This document shows positions 33,612 through 43,693 of a DNA stretch of 64,000 nt, piece after piece. Each line of letters starts with the position of its first letter. Position 1 is the stretch's first letter. A model generated the notes under the pieces. The model ran no database searches. It saw only the letters and a list, made by a program, of their open reading frames with translations, and had not been told where the DNA came from. This stretch comes from Glycomyces luteolus (lineage in GTDB: Bacteria; Actinomycetota; Actinomycetes; Mycobacteriales; Micromonosporaceae): NCBI RefSeq assembly GCF_027622875.1, contig NZ_JAPZVP010000007.1, positions 124,001 to 188,000 on the forward strand, given 5' to 3'. The position numbers were made by a program, and so were the translations under genes.

Positions 33612-36262
33612 ACCTCGCCTCCCAGATCAAAGCGGCCGCCTGGCGCGAGAACCTGGGCGGCTTCCGCGACCGGCCCCTGCCTGAGGGCGCGCGTGAGCGG
33701 GCCTTCAACCAGCTCGACGTCGACGGGCCCGATGAGGACCCGGTCAAGACCCTCGAGGCGATCCTCGGCGGGGCCGTGCCCGAGCACCTCGCCGCCGAGC
33801 TCCACTCCGCACGCGAAGGCTTGGAGCACGCGCGGACCCGTGCGGAGCGGCGCGGCCGCCACCTCGCCGCTCTGGCGGCGCGGGCCGGGGCCGGGAGTCT
33901 CGCCGAGCTCGTCGCCTCGTGCGGGCGCGACGTCCACACCGTCGGGCGGCTGCTCGAGACCCTCGCCACCGAAGGGCATCAGCTGCATCCGTGCGCGCGC
34001 ACCCGCCTCGGCTGGGACCGGGCCGACCGGGAGCGGTACGACCTGGAGGCGACCCGGCCGATCCGGGTCCGGCTCGTCGCCGACCGCGCCGGGGTCCTTG
34101 AATACTCCGGCGAGGACTTCCGCGACCAACCGATGCTGCGCGGCCTCGACCTGCCCGACCCGGTGCTCCCGGTGCACCCGTGGCAGCTGGAGCACCGGAT
34201 CCTGCCGGGCCACCGGGACCTGTTCGACTCCGGGCGCTTGAAGGTCATGGACGAGTCGATCCCGGCCTGGCCGACCGCGGCGATCCGCACCCTCGCCGGA
34301 CACGACGCGCCCGGGTTCTTCAAGCTGGCCTTGGGCATCCACATCACCTCGACGCGGCGCGACATCTCCCCCGCGACCGCGCTGCTGGGCCCGCGCCTGT
34401 CCGCGCTCATCGGCCACATCCACCGCGTCGGCGACAACGGGACCGAGTCGCAGCACCGCATCGCCATGGACGTCTCGGGGGCGTGGCTGCCCGGTTCGCG
34501 CGACCTCACCGCACTCGCCCGGGCGCCGCTCGCCCGCTACGAGCCGAAGGGGACCGTCTACGTCCCGGCGACGGCCCTCACCGCGACCTCACCGGTGACG
34601 GGCCTGAGCCTCGCCGCCGAATACGCGCGCTGGTCCGGCGACCCCGACGCGTGGATCCACCGCTACGCCAAGCTGTTCGCCGGTCCCGTCCTGCGCCTCG
34701 CCGAAGGCGGCATCGGTCTGGAGGCGCACCTGCAGAACAGCATCGTCGCGATGCGCGGCCCCGAACCGGTCTTCCCCGTCTCCCGCGACCTCGGCGGCGC
34801 CCGCATCCACCTGCCGACCCTCCCGTGGGAACTCGAACTGCCGCAAGGCAGCCCGGTGAACGCGACGAGCATGGACCAAGTGCGGGCGAAAGTCGCCTAC
34901 ACGTTGTTCCAGAACCACTTCGCGGCCCTGGTCGCCGTCCTCGAACGCGACCTGGGACTGGACGGGGCGGCGTTCTGGGCGGACCTGGCCGACGAGCTCG
35001 GCGATCGCCTCTCCCAGGCCGAACGCGCCGCTTACCTCGCATCCGAGCAGCCCACGAAAGCGCTGCTGACCATGCGCCTGCACCCAGGCGAGGAGATCGA
35101 GACCCTCGTGGACAACCCGCTCGCGAACGCCCGCGTGCACCAGCACCCCACCCTCGACCGGCACGTCCGCGCACTGCGATCCCCCGCCAGCGCCTGGATC
35201 TACGACCCCGCCGGGGTCACCGCGTTCCTGGAATCCCTGCGAGAGCACCTCAGCGGGCACACGGTGCTGTACGCGATGAAGGCGTGCGCGAACCCGGCGG
35301 TGCTGGCCGCGGCCGTGCGGGCCGCGCACGGCGTCGAGTGCGCCTCCGGCGGCGAACTGGCCGCGGCGCAGGCGGCGGGGGCGGCGCGGCTGGCGTTCTC
35401 GGGTCCGGCGAAGACCCCGGACGATCTGGCCGCGGCGGCGGCGTGCGGCGTGCCGCTGTGGATGCACGCCGAGAGCGTGCGCGAGCTCGACGGGCTGGCG
35501 GCGGCCGGGTTCACCGGTCCGGTCGCGTTGCGCGTCAACCGGGGCCGGGCCCTGCCGGGGACGCATCAGATGACGGGCGTGCCGACCCCGTTCGGCATCG
35601 ACGAGGCGCAGGTCCCGGCGGCGATCGACCGGGCCCTGGGTCTGGGCCTGGACCTGGTCGGGTTCCATCTGCACGCGGTCTCGAACTGCCTTGAGGCCGA
35701 GGCGTACGCGCATCATGTGCGCGACTCGCTCGGGTGGTCGCATGCGGCGGCGCGGGGGCGGTTCGCGCTGCGGTACGTGAACGTGGGCGGCGGGCTCGGG
35801 TCCGATCCGCGCGGGGCGCGGATCGACGTGGCCGCGCTGGCGGCGGGCCTGCGGGGTCTCGATGCGGGCGGGGCGGAGCTGGTGTTCGAGCCGGGCCGGT
35901 ATGCGGCGGCACCGGCGGGCTGGTACGTGGCCGAGGTGTTGGATCTGAAGACCGTTGGGGGCCAGGCGTTCGCGGTGGTGCGCGGGGGGACGCACCATTT
36001 CCGGCTGCCGGCGGCGTGGGGGTACTCGCATCCGTTCGCGGTGGTGCCGGGGCCGCGCCGGGGCGAGGTGTGGTCGGACGTGGAGGTGCGGGTGTGCGGG
36101 GAGCTGTGCACGCCGCGGGACGTGCTGCACGGCGGCCAGCGCGTGTCGTCGCTTGCCGTCGGGGATCGGCTGGTGTTCGCCAATGCCGGTGCGTACGGGT
36201 GGGAGATCTCGCATGACCGGTTCCTGGGGCATCCGGGCCCGGAGCAGGTCGTCATCGGCTGA
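33608..36262 (+). CDS. Fusion of NIS synthetase and PLP-dependent decarboxylase
   Basis: 884 residues, GTG start overlapping the previous stop. Residues 1-515 are a second NIS synthetase ('LPVHPWQLEHRIL', 'FFKLALGIHITSTRRDISP', 'GIGLEAHLQNSIVAM'). Residues about 520-884 are a type III-fold PLP decarboxylase of the diaminopimelate/ornithine group: PLP Lys558 in 'YAMKACAN', 'GFHLHAVSN' near 680, Gly-rich 'NVGGGLG' near 720, 'EPGRY' near 760, and 'CGELCTPRDVL' near 838. Such decarboxylases (SbnH, PvsE, AcsE) act on citryl intermediates in staphyloferrin B, vibrioferrin and achromobactin synthesis, where they are separate proteins. Here both activities are in one chain. No exporter, receptor or iron box was seen nearby. 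Confidence 0.9.
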   Translation: MNLASQIKAAAWRENLGGFRDRPLPEGARERAFNQLDVDGPDEDPVKTLEAILGGAVPEHLAAELHSAREGLEHARTRAERRGRHLAALAARAGAGSLAELVASCGRDVHTVGRLLETLATEGHQLHPCARTRLGWDRADRERYDLEATRPIRVRLVADRAGVLEYSGEDFRDQPMLRGLDLPDPVLPVHPWQLEHRILPGHRDLFDSGRLKVMDESIPAWPTAAIRTLAGHDAPGFFKLALGIHITSTRRDISPATALLGPRLSALIGHIHRVGDNGTESQHRIAMDVSGAWLPGSRDLTALARAPLARYEPKGTVYVPATALTATSPVTGLSLAAEYARWSGDPDAWIHRYAKLFAGPVLRLAEGGIGLEAHLQNSIVAMRGPEPVFPVSRDLGGARIHLPTLPWELELPQGSPVNATSMDQVRAKVAYTLFQNHFAALVAVLERDLGLDGAAFWADLADELGDRLSQAERAAYLASEQPTKALLTMRLHPGEEIETLVDNPLANARVHQHPTLDRHVRALRSPASAWIYDPAGVTAFLESLREHLSGHTVLYAMKACANPAVLAAAVRAAHGVECASGGELAAAQAAGAARLAFSGPAKTPDDLAAAAACGVPLWMHAESVRELDGLAAAGFTGPVALRVNRGRALPGTHQMTGVPTPFGIDEAQVPAAIDRALGLGLDLVGFHLHAVSNCLEAEAYAHHVRDSLGWSHAAARGRFALRYVNVGGGLGSDPRGARIDVAALAAGLRGLDAGGAELVFEPGRYAAAPAGWYVAEVLDLKTVGGQAFAVVRGGTHHFRLPAAWGYSHPFAVVPGPRRGEVWSDVEVRVCGELCTPRDVLHGGQRVSSLAVGDRLVFANAGAYGWEISHDRFLGHPGPEQVVIG

Positions 36263-36377
36263 TCGGCGGATCCGCGCGCCGGTGCGGTGCGTCTACGATG
36301 AAGGGCCCGAAGCCGACGCGCCGCCCAGTGCCTTCCGCGGCGCGCGCACAGCCTCGATCCCTCATTGAGGAGTCCGC

Positions 36378-37583
36378 ATGCCCAATCGGCGCCATGCCCG
36401 ACGGACGCACCGCGATGCCGCGAAGTTGGCGGCCGCGGGCAACCATCAAGGCGCCCTTGCCGTCTACGCCCATGCCGAGGGCGAGTTCCGCGGCTGCCTC
36501 GCGGTCCACCCGGAGGATCGGGCCACGCGGAGCGACTTCGCGGAGCTCCTGGCGGATCTGGCGGCGTCGCACGCGGCCGTCGGCGAGGTCGGCGAGGCGT
36601 ATGCGGCGCAGCGGGAGCGGGTCGCGATCACGGCGAGTCTGCAAGCGGGGCCGGTGGAGTGGGCGGCGGCGCGCCTGGATCTGGCCGAGGCCGCGGTCGG
36701 TGCGGGGCGGCTGCTGACGGCGGCGACGGAGGCGGACGCGGCTCTGGGGCTGCTCGAGGAGGTGGATCCGGCGGATCCGTCGAGTCCGGGTTTCACGACG
36801 CTGGCGGACGCTATCGCGCGGGCGGCGCGGGTGTACGCCCGCGCGGCGGACCCGGATCTGGCGGTCGGCGCGGCGGATCAGGCGGCCCGGATGCTCATCG
36901 CGGCCCGCGAGGCCGCCCCTGGCGGGTTCGGTGCCGACGGCATCGGGCTGGACGGCACCGCCGGGTTGCTGCGCGACAGTCTGCGCCTGGCGGCCGCGCT
37001 GCATGCGGGTGCGGGCCGTGCGGGGCATGCGCGGGGCGCGGCCGATCTGCTCACGCGGCATTTCCCGGGGGTCTCGCCGCCGTCGGCGCCGATCCCGTTG
37101 ACGTTGCGGGCGGCGTTGGAGACGGCGATGCGCATGGGCGCGTTCTTCGATCCGGGCCTGATCGAGCGGTTGTGCCCGGATCCTGCCGGGCGCGGTGCGC
37201 CGGTGACGGTGAGCGCACGGTGCGATCCGGGGCTCGCGGCCGTCGCGCTCCACACCGTCGAGCCGGCGGTGGAGGGGCTGGCGCCGACCCATCCGAACCT
37301 GGCGTGGCGCATCGCCACCGAGGTCCATTATCTGCTGACCGCGGCCGACCGGGTCGGCGAGCGGAACCTGCATTTGAACTTCCGCGATCACGGCCCGGCG
37401 TGGCTGGCGATGCTCATGGCGCTGACGGCGACCGGCAAGCAGGGCCCGATCCTCCAGGACCTCGCGGCCGCGCTCGCGGAGCTGCGCGAGCGGCTGCGGA
37501 CGAGGCATGCGGCGGCCGACCACGAGCCGCTCGTCGTGGCGGCGAACCGTTTCATCGCCATGCACGGGGACCGGGTGCGCTGA
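36378..37583 (+). CDS. TPR-like helical protein of unknown function
   Basis: 401 residues, ATG with GAGGAG upstream. The N-terminal third reads as TPR-like helical repeats ('AKLAAAGNHQGALAVYAHAEGEFRGCL', 'LADLAASHAAVGEVGEAYAAQRERVAI', 'AAVGAGRLLTAATEADAALGLLEEV'). Later parts are also Ala/Leu helical. No catalytic motif and no membrane segment. It lies 115 bases after the siderophore genes with its own ribosome site; whether it belongs to that operon is unclear. Confidence 0.75.
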   Translation: MPNRRHARRTHRDAAKLAAAGNHQGALAVYAHAEGEFRGCLAVHPEDRATRSDFAELLADLAASHAAVGEVGEAYAAQRERVAITASLQAGPVEWAAARLDLAEAAVGAGRLLTAATEADAALGLLEEVDPADPSSPGFTTLADAIARAARVYARAADPDLAVGAADQAARMLIAAREAAPGGFGADGIGLDGTAGLLRDSLRLAAALHAGAGRAGHARGAADLLTRHFPGVSPPSAPIPLTLRAALETAMRMGAFFDPGLIERLCPDPAGRGAPVTVSARCDPGLAAVALHTVEPAVEGLAPTHPNLAWRIATEVHYLLTAADRVGERNLHLNFRDHGPAWLAMLMALTATGKQGPILQDLAAALAELRERLRTRHAAADHEPLVVAANRFIAMHGDRVR

Positions 37584-37605
37584 GCGCTGCACCGCGCGGG
37601 GCGGT

Positions 37606-38079
37606 TCAGCGGTCGGCGCCGAACCAGCCGGGAATGTCGAGCCGGAAGACCTCGCCGGGGGCGAGGGTGCGCAGGTCGGCTTGGAGGGCGGCGAGGCGTT
37701 CGGGGCCGATGGTCTGGGCCCATCGGGCTTGGATCGCGTCGAAGCTGCGGGCGGAGACGGCGAGCATGTCGACGCCTTTGGCGGTGAGGCGCACGAGTTT
37801 GCGGCGGGCGTCGCCCGGGTCGGCGGCGCGCTCGACGTAGCCCTGCTGCTCGAGGCCGGCGATGGTCTTGCCGGCGGCCTGCTTGCTGATGCCGAGGCGC
37901 TTGCCGAGTTCGACGGCGGTCGTGCCGCTTGTGCCGATGGCCTGGAAGACGAAGCCGTGCATGGGTTTGACGTCGGGGTGGCCGTGGCGGGCGAGGTCGG
38001 CGTGGGCGGCGTCGATGATGGCGCGGAACGCGGCGAAGAGCTGCAGCGGGAGTTCGTAGCCGGGGGTCGGCTCAACCAT
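37606..38079 (-). CDS. MarR family transcriptional regulator
   Basis: 157 residues. The winged helix is clear: 'GTTAVELGKRLGISKQAAGKTIAGLEQQGYVERAADPGDARRKLVRLTAKG', flanked by dimerisation helices at both ends. The ATG at 38079 was chosen over an upstream TTG. Divergent from a cupin gene with an inverted-repeat operator in the 59-base gap, so it most likely represses both itself and the cupin gene in response to an unknown ligand. Confidence 0.9.
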   Translation of the reverse strand: MVEPTPGYELPLQLFAAFRAIIDAAHADLARHGHPDVKPMHGFVFQAIGTSGTTAVELGKRLGISKQAAGKTIAGLEQQGYVERAADPGDARRKLVRLTAKGVDMLAVSARSFDAIQARWAQTIGPERLAALQADLRTLAPGEVFRLDIPGWFGADR

Positions 38080-38085
38080 GATCGA

Positions 38086-38117
38086 CAACCTGGTTTACTA
38101 TATGGGTAACCATGTTG
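38086..38117. promoter_or_regulatory. MarR operator between divergent marR and cupin genes
   Basis: CAACCTGGTTTAC and GGTAACCATGTTG are inverted with three mismatches in 13, around TATATG. The AT-rich centre should hold the promoter elements of both genes. It covers an ATG in the cupin frame (38112), which is one reason to prefer the later TTG start for that gene. Confidence 0.72.
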
Positions 38118-38138
38118 TCCATCTTAGGAGACGCCCCC

Positions 38139-38516
38139 TTGCGTATCGTCCGCAGCACCGAATCCCGCCGCTCCGAGACTCCCGCGGCGGTCATGACCAC
38201 CTTCGCCTCCCCCGACCTCGGCGGCGCCGCCGCGCCGCTGTGGAAGGTCGAGGCCGCCGCCGAGACCGCCGGTCCCGTGCACCACATCGACGCCGAGCAG
38301 GTCTGGGTGGTCCTCACCGGCGACGTCGCCGTCACGGTCGACGGCGCCTACGCCGATCTGGCGGCGGGCGACACGATCGTGATCGCCGCCGACGCGGCAC
38401 GCCAGTTCGCCCCGGGGCCCGACGGCTTCACCGCGATCTGCACCGGCCCGGCCGGGATGCGGGCCTACATGCCCGGCAAGGAAGACGCGAAGATGACCCC
38501 GCCCTGGACGGCCTGA
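38139..38516 (+). CDS. Cupin domain protein
   Basis: 125 residues from a TTG with AGGAG eight bases upstream. The single cupin barrel has motif 1 'GPVHHIDAEQVWVVLTGDVAVTVDG' (His-x-His, Glu) and motif 2 'DTIVIAADAARQFAPG', in which the usual final His is replaced by Gln in the region of the barrel strand. A metal-binding role is possible. Under probable MarR control; substrate unknown. Followed by a very strong hairpin. Confidence 0.85.
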   Translation: MRIVRSTESRRSETPAAVMTTFASPDLGGAAAPLWKVEAAAETAGPVHHIDAEQVWVVLTGDVAVTVDGAYADLAAGDTIVIAADAARQFAPGPDGFTAICTGPAGMRAYMPGKEDAKMTPPWTA

Positions 38517-38543
38517 GCCGTGGCGGCGCCGGTCCCGGACATC

Positions 38544-38586
38544 GAGCGGCCCCGGCCGGGACGCGAGGTCCCGGCCGGGGCCGCTC
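38544..38586. terminator. Perfect 19-bp bidirectional terminator hairpin
   Basis: GAGCGGCCCCGGCCGGGAC pairs with its exact reverse complement around the loop GCGAG, between the convergent cupin and SnoaL-like genes. It is the longest perfect stem found in the window. Confidence 0.88.
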
Positions 38587-38610
38587 TGGCGTGCGCATGC
38601 GCCTGTGGCG

Positions 38611-39033
38611 TCAGTTCGACAGCCCCAGCTGGCGCATGAACTCCGATTCGTCGAAGTACAGGTGGTGCTCGGTGATCTTGCCGTTCTCCACCGTCGCGAT
38701 GTCGCACGAGCGGAGTTTGACCTTCTTGCCGGTCGCCGGCAGCGTCTCGCCTGACGGCATCGTCAGCTCCCCGGTATGGGTGCCGATGAAGTACCCCTCG
38801 TCGACCGCCCTGCCGTTGGATTCGAGTTTGGCGATCGACTCGTAGTGGCTGTCGGGAAAACCGTCGATGAACTGGTGCCAGTACTCGGCGATCTTCATGC
38901 GCCCCTTGACCGGCCCCGCATCGGGCGTCATCACCACGGCGTTGTCGGCGTACAGGCTGACCGCCTTGTCGACATCGTGCATCTCGACTGCCGTATCGGT
39001 GAGTTTGTCCAACACGTCTCTCGCTTGGCCCAT
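38611..39033 (-). CDS. SnoaL/NTF2-like polyketide-cyclase-fold protein
   Basis: 140 residues. 'AVEMHDVDKAVSLYADNAVVMTPDAGPVKGRMKIAEYWHQFIDGFPDSHYE' and 'EGYFIGTHTGEL' match the SnoaL-like (NTF2) cone fold; Asp/His of the cavity look present ('IATVENGKITEHHLYFDESEFMRQLGL' at the end). Members act as steroid or ester-type isomerases, hydrolases, or only bind ligands. ATG start with a strong GAGGAGGTGAGG leader. Function unknown. Confidence 0.88.
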   Translation of the reverse strand: MGQARDVLDKLTDTAVEMHDVDKAVSLYADNAVVMTPDAGPVKGRMKIAEYWHQFIDGFPDSHYESIAKLESNGRAVDEGYFIGTHTGELTMPSGETLPATGKKVKLRSCDIATVENGKITEHHLYFDESEFMRQLGLSN

Positions 39034-39124
39034 GGCCCTCACCTCCTCGACCATGAGTATTCTTCGCTACTCGCGAGTCGGTGGGTCCTTCCGGAAAATC
39101 TCAACTCACGGCCCTGATCAGGTA

Positions 39125-39895
39125 CTATGCGCGGCTTGCGCGGCGCTTCGCGAAGTCGCGGAGCGCTCGAAGGAAGTCGATCTGCCGGAAGCCGGGCCAG
39201 TAGACGTCGCAGAAGGAGAGTTCGGCGCTCGCGGACTGCCACAGCAGGAAGCTCGAGAGGCGCCGCTCGCCGCTGGTGCGGATGATGAGGTCGGCTTCGG
39301 GCAGGTCCGGTGTGTACCGGTGCGCACCGATGTCGGCGGCGGTGAGGCGCGCGGCGAGTTCGGCGATCGTGGTGCCTTGGGCCGCTTCGGCATCGAGCAG
39401 GGAGCGGACGGCGTCGACGATCTCGTCCTGTCCGTTGTAGCCGATGGCTACCGTGAGGTGGCCGCAGGTGCGGTCGGCGGTGGCCTCGCATGCGGTCTTG
39501 AGGGCGTGGGCGGTGGAGTCGGGCAGGTCGTCGAGATGCCCGGCGATGTGGAGGCGCCACTGGTTGCCGGGGCGCAGGAGGCGTTCGGCGACGATCTCCT
39601 CGATCATGGCCATGAGGTGGGCGACCTCGCCGCTGTCGCGTTTGCGGAGGTTGTCGGTGGGGGCGACGTAGACGGTGACGTGGGCGATGCCGATCGCCGC
39701 GCACCAGTCGAGGAGGTCGTCGAGGTGCTCGGCGCCGTAGCGGTGGCCGATGCCGGGGTCGTCGAAGCCCTGCTGCCGGGCCCAGCGCCGGTTCCCGTCC
39801 ATGGCGACGGCGACATGCCGGGGCAGGAGCTCACGGTTCAGGTTGCGGCGCAAGCGCCTCGCATACCAGCGGTACAGGATTCGAGGTGCGCGCAT
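39125..39895 (-). CDS. Cis-prenyltransferase (isoprenyl transferase)
   Basis: 256 residues. 'HVAVAMDGNRRWAR' near residue 27 carries the catalytic Asp, and 'DLIIRTSGERRLSSFLLWQSASAEL' near 205 the allylic diphosphate site. The 'DGNRRWA' form (double Arg) is like mycobacterial Rv1086, a short-chain Z-prenyl diphosphate synthase, and not like the classical UppS 'DGNGRWA'. It would condense isopentenyl diphosphate units with cis geometry for the carrier-lipid pathway. A second, UppS-like enzyme should exist elsewhere. No strong ribosome site. Downstream on this strand is a SnoaL-like gene, upstream a homopolymer tract. Confidence 0.88.
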   Translation of the reverse strand: MRAPRILYRWYARRLRRNLNRELLPRHVAVAMDGNRRWARQQGFDDPGIGHRYGAEHLDDLLDWCAAIGIAHVTVYVAPTDNLRKRDSGEVAHLMAMIEEIVAERLLRPGNQWRLHIAGHLDDLPDSTAHALKTACEATADRTCGHLTVAIGYNGQDEIVDAVRSLLDAEAAQGTTIAELAARLTAADIGAHRYTPDLPEADLIIRTSGERRLSSFLLWQSASAELSFCDVYWPGFRQIDFLRALRDFAKRRASRA

Positions 39896-39922
39896 GCCGA
39901 ACAGCCTAGCGGGTGGAGGGTG

Positions 39923-39994
39923 CGGGGGGGGGCCCGCCCCGCGCCCCCCCCCCGGGGGGGGGGGGGGGGGGGGGGCCCCCCCCGCCCCCCCCCC
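39923..39994. repeat. Extreme G/C homopolymer tract
   Basis: A run of 22 G (39954-39975) is flanked by 10 C on one side and 8 and 10 C on the other, with shorter G and C runs before it. The stretch lies between the uppS-like start and the TipA-type regulator stop. It could be a terminator-like structure or G-quadruplex, or a sequencing/assembly artefact; the true length cannot be trusted. Confidence 0.7.
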
Positions 39995-40001
39995 GCTGCG
40001 G

Positions 40002-40760
40002 TCAGAGGCTGGCTTCGGCGTAGGCGTCCATGGCCGCTCGCATGTAGGCGGCGAAGCCGTCGCCGACCTGCTCGTAGGTGTCCTTGAAGCGGGGTTCGTC
40101 GGTGTAGAGCGCGCCGAGTCCGCGGTAGGCCTCGGCGGTGGGCTGGTCGCCCCAGTGCTTGGCGATGAGCCGGTAGTGGTCGACGACGACCTCCTGCACG
40201 TCGGGGTCGTCGGCGGCCTTGCCCGCCTGGCGGAGTGCGCTGAGTCGGGCATTGATGTCGTTGAACGCCTCGGGGATCGCGCGGCGCTCTTCGGGGGTGA
40301 GGTCCTGGAGGGTCTCCCAGGCGCGTTCGACGACGGCCTGGCCCCAGCGGCGGCGGGCCTCGTCGCGGTAGTGGGCTTCGGTGGCGGGGTCGAGTCCGCC
40401 GAACCAGGTTTCCGGTGCCATGGGCTGGCCTCCTTCGAGTTGTCGGATGGTCGCCTCGACGGTGGCCGCGAGGCGGTCGAGGCGGGTGCGTTCGGTGTCG
40501 ATCTCGGCGGCGTGGCGTTTGAGGGCGTCGACCGGGTCGAGGTCGCCTTGGAGGATCTCGGCGACGACGTCGAGGCGCAGGCCGAGCCGTTTGAGCAGGA
40601 GGATCTGCTGCAGGCGCAGCAGTTCGGGCCTGCCGTAGCGGCGCAGGCCGCCGTGGCCGTGGGAGGCCGGTTCGAGGAGCCCGATGGCGTCGTAGTGGCG
40701 CAGGGTGCGCGCCGAGACCCCGGCCAGGCGGGCGACCTCGGCGGTCGTCCAGACGTCCAT
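40002..40760 (-). CDS. TipA-type MerR regulator with TipAS ligand domain
   Basis: 252 residues. MerR winged helix at 1-70 ('TTAEVARLAGVSARTLRHYDAIGLLEP'), a long dimerisation helix (75-115), and the TipAS domain (120-252, 'HYRDEARRRWGQ', 'VQEVVVDHYRLIAKHWGDQPTAEAYRGLGALY', 'DEPRFKDTYEQVGDGFAAYMRAAM'). TipA-type proteins bind thiopeptides and other drugs in the C-terminal domain and activate promoters with an over-long spacer. ATG with GAAGGAGCG upstream. Its own promoter has such a spacer, so it is autoactivated. No separate target gene adjoins it. Confidence 0.92.
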   Translation of the reverse strand: MDVWTTAEVARLAGVSARTLRHYDAIGLLEPASHGHGGLRRYGRPELLRLQQILLLKRLGLRLDVVAEILQGDLDPVDALKRHAAEIDTERTRLDRLAATVEATIRQLEGGQPMAPETWFGGLDPATEAHYRDEARRRWGQAVVERAWETLQDLTPEERRAIPEAFNDINARLSALRQAGKAADDPDVQEVVVDHYRLIAKHWGDQPTAEAYRGLGALYTDEPRFKDTYEQVGDGFAAYMRAAMDAYAEASL

Positions 40761-40792
40761 TGATGCGCTCCTTCGTTCGTCATGCGGTTACG

Positions 40793-40823
40793 ACGGTATT
40801 GGCTGACGTAGCGTCAGCCGCAA
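40793..40823 (-). promoter_or_regulatory. MerR-type promoter with 19-bp spacer and dyad
   Basis: On the minus strand, TTGCGG (-35) and TACCGT (-10) are separated by exactly 19 bases, in which CTGACG and CGTCAG form a dyad extended to GGCTGACG/CGTCAGCC (40801-40819). This is the configuration that MerR proteins untwist to activate transcription. The site is 33 bases upstream of the regulator ATG, so it is the autoregulated promoter. Confidence 0.82.
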
Positions 40824-40968
40824 GGATCGCGAAAAGAGACACGGGTCACGGTCAAGCGCCGCGACCTCGCCGGGCCCGGGTCGTTGTTTACATGGGGCGG
40901 CATCACCTACTCACGTGGGGCGTACATCCCCCTGGGGTCTCCCCGCTCACGCGGGGCAGGAGAAACGA

Positions 40969-40998
40969 GAAGCCCCCCGGCGAACGCCGGGGGGCTTC
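40969..40998. terminator. Terminator at the end of the sdh operon
   Basis: GAAGCCCCCCGGC pairs with GCCGGGGGGCTTC around GAAC; the 13-bp stem lies 13 bases beyond the sdhB stop and is followed by TTTC on the plus strand. Nothing else of note lies in 40824-40968 apart from a second short hairpin (see rejected items). Confidence 0.85.
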
Positions 40999-41011
40999 TT
41001 TCACGTCCTCG

Positions 41012-41754
41012 CTAGGCGGCGCGGATGGCGGCCTTGCGGAAGTCGCGGTTGAGCTTGCCGATGACGTCGAGCCCGATCTCCTTGGGGCACGCGGCGGCGC
41101 ATTCGCCGGTGTTGGTGCACCCGCCGAAGCCGGCCTCGTCGTGGGCGGCGACCATGCCGAGCACGCGCGTGGCCCGCTCGGGCTGGCCCTGCGGCATGAG
41201 GCCCAGGTGGGTGACCTTGGCGCCCATGAAGAGCATGCCCGAGCCGTTGGGGCAGGCGGCGACGCAGGCGCCGCAGCCGATGCACGCGGCAGCGCTGAAG
41301 GCGGCGTCGGCGTCCTGCTTGGGGATCGGCACCGCGTGGGCGTCCGGGGCGGTCCCGGTCGGCGCGGAGATGTACCCGCCGGCCTGGATGATCCGGTCGA
41401 ACGCGGAGCGGTCGACGACGAGGTCCTTGATGACCGGGAACGCGCCCGCCCGCCACGGCTCGATGTCGATCGAGTCGCCGTCCTTGAACTTGCGCATGTG
41501 CAGCTGGCAGGTGGTGGTGGCGGCTTGCGGGCCGTGCGGCTGGCCGTCGATCACGAGCGAGCAGGCGCCGCAGATGCCTTCGCGGCAGTCGTGGTCGAAC
41601 GCGACCGGGTCCTCGCCCTCGCCGATGAGACGCTCGTTGAGCACGTCGAGCATCTCCAGGAACGAGGCGTCCTCGGAGACCTCGTCGATCTCGTAGGACA
41701 CCATCTTGCCCTCGGCCTGGGCGTCGCTCTGGCGCCAGATTCGCAGAGACAGCT

Positions 41755-41758
<4 letters not shown>
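41012..41758 (-). CDS. sdhB: Succinate dehydrogenase/fumarate reductase iron-sulfur subunit
   Basis: 248 residues, GTG start inside the sdhA stop (GTGA overlap). The plant-type ferredoxin domain has '[15 protein letters not shown]' and a further Cys in 'TTTCQLHMR' for the [2Fe-2S] centre; the C-terminal part has '[12 protein letters not shown]' and '[10 protein letters not shown]' with another 'GGCTNTG' for the [4Fe-4S] and [3Fe-4S] clusters. It passes electrons from the flavoprotein to quinone through the membrane subunit. Last gene of sdhCAB, before a strong terminator. Confidence 0.95.
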
Positions 41759-43692
<1,934 letters not shown>

Positions 43693-43693
43693 A

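Noticed and set aside
38112-38138. ATG at 38112 as start of the cupin gene.
   Set aside because: It lies within the MarR operator and has no ribosome site; TTG 38139 has AGGAG at good spacing.
40938-40962. A hairpin with CCCCGC-TCAC-GCGGGG and flanks resembling a type I-E CRISPR repeat.
   Set aside because: Only a single copy is present, with no spacer-repeat periodicity and no cas genes; it more likely belongs to the terminator region of the sdh operon.
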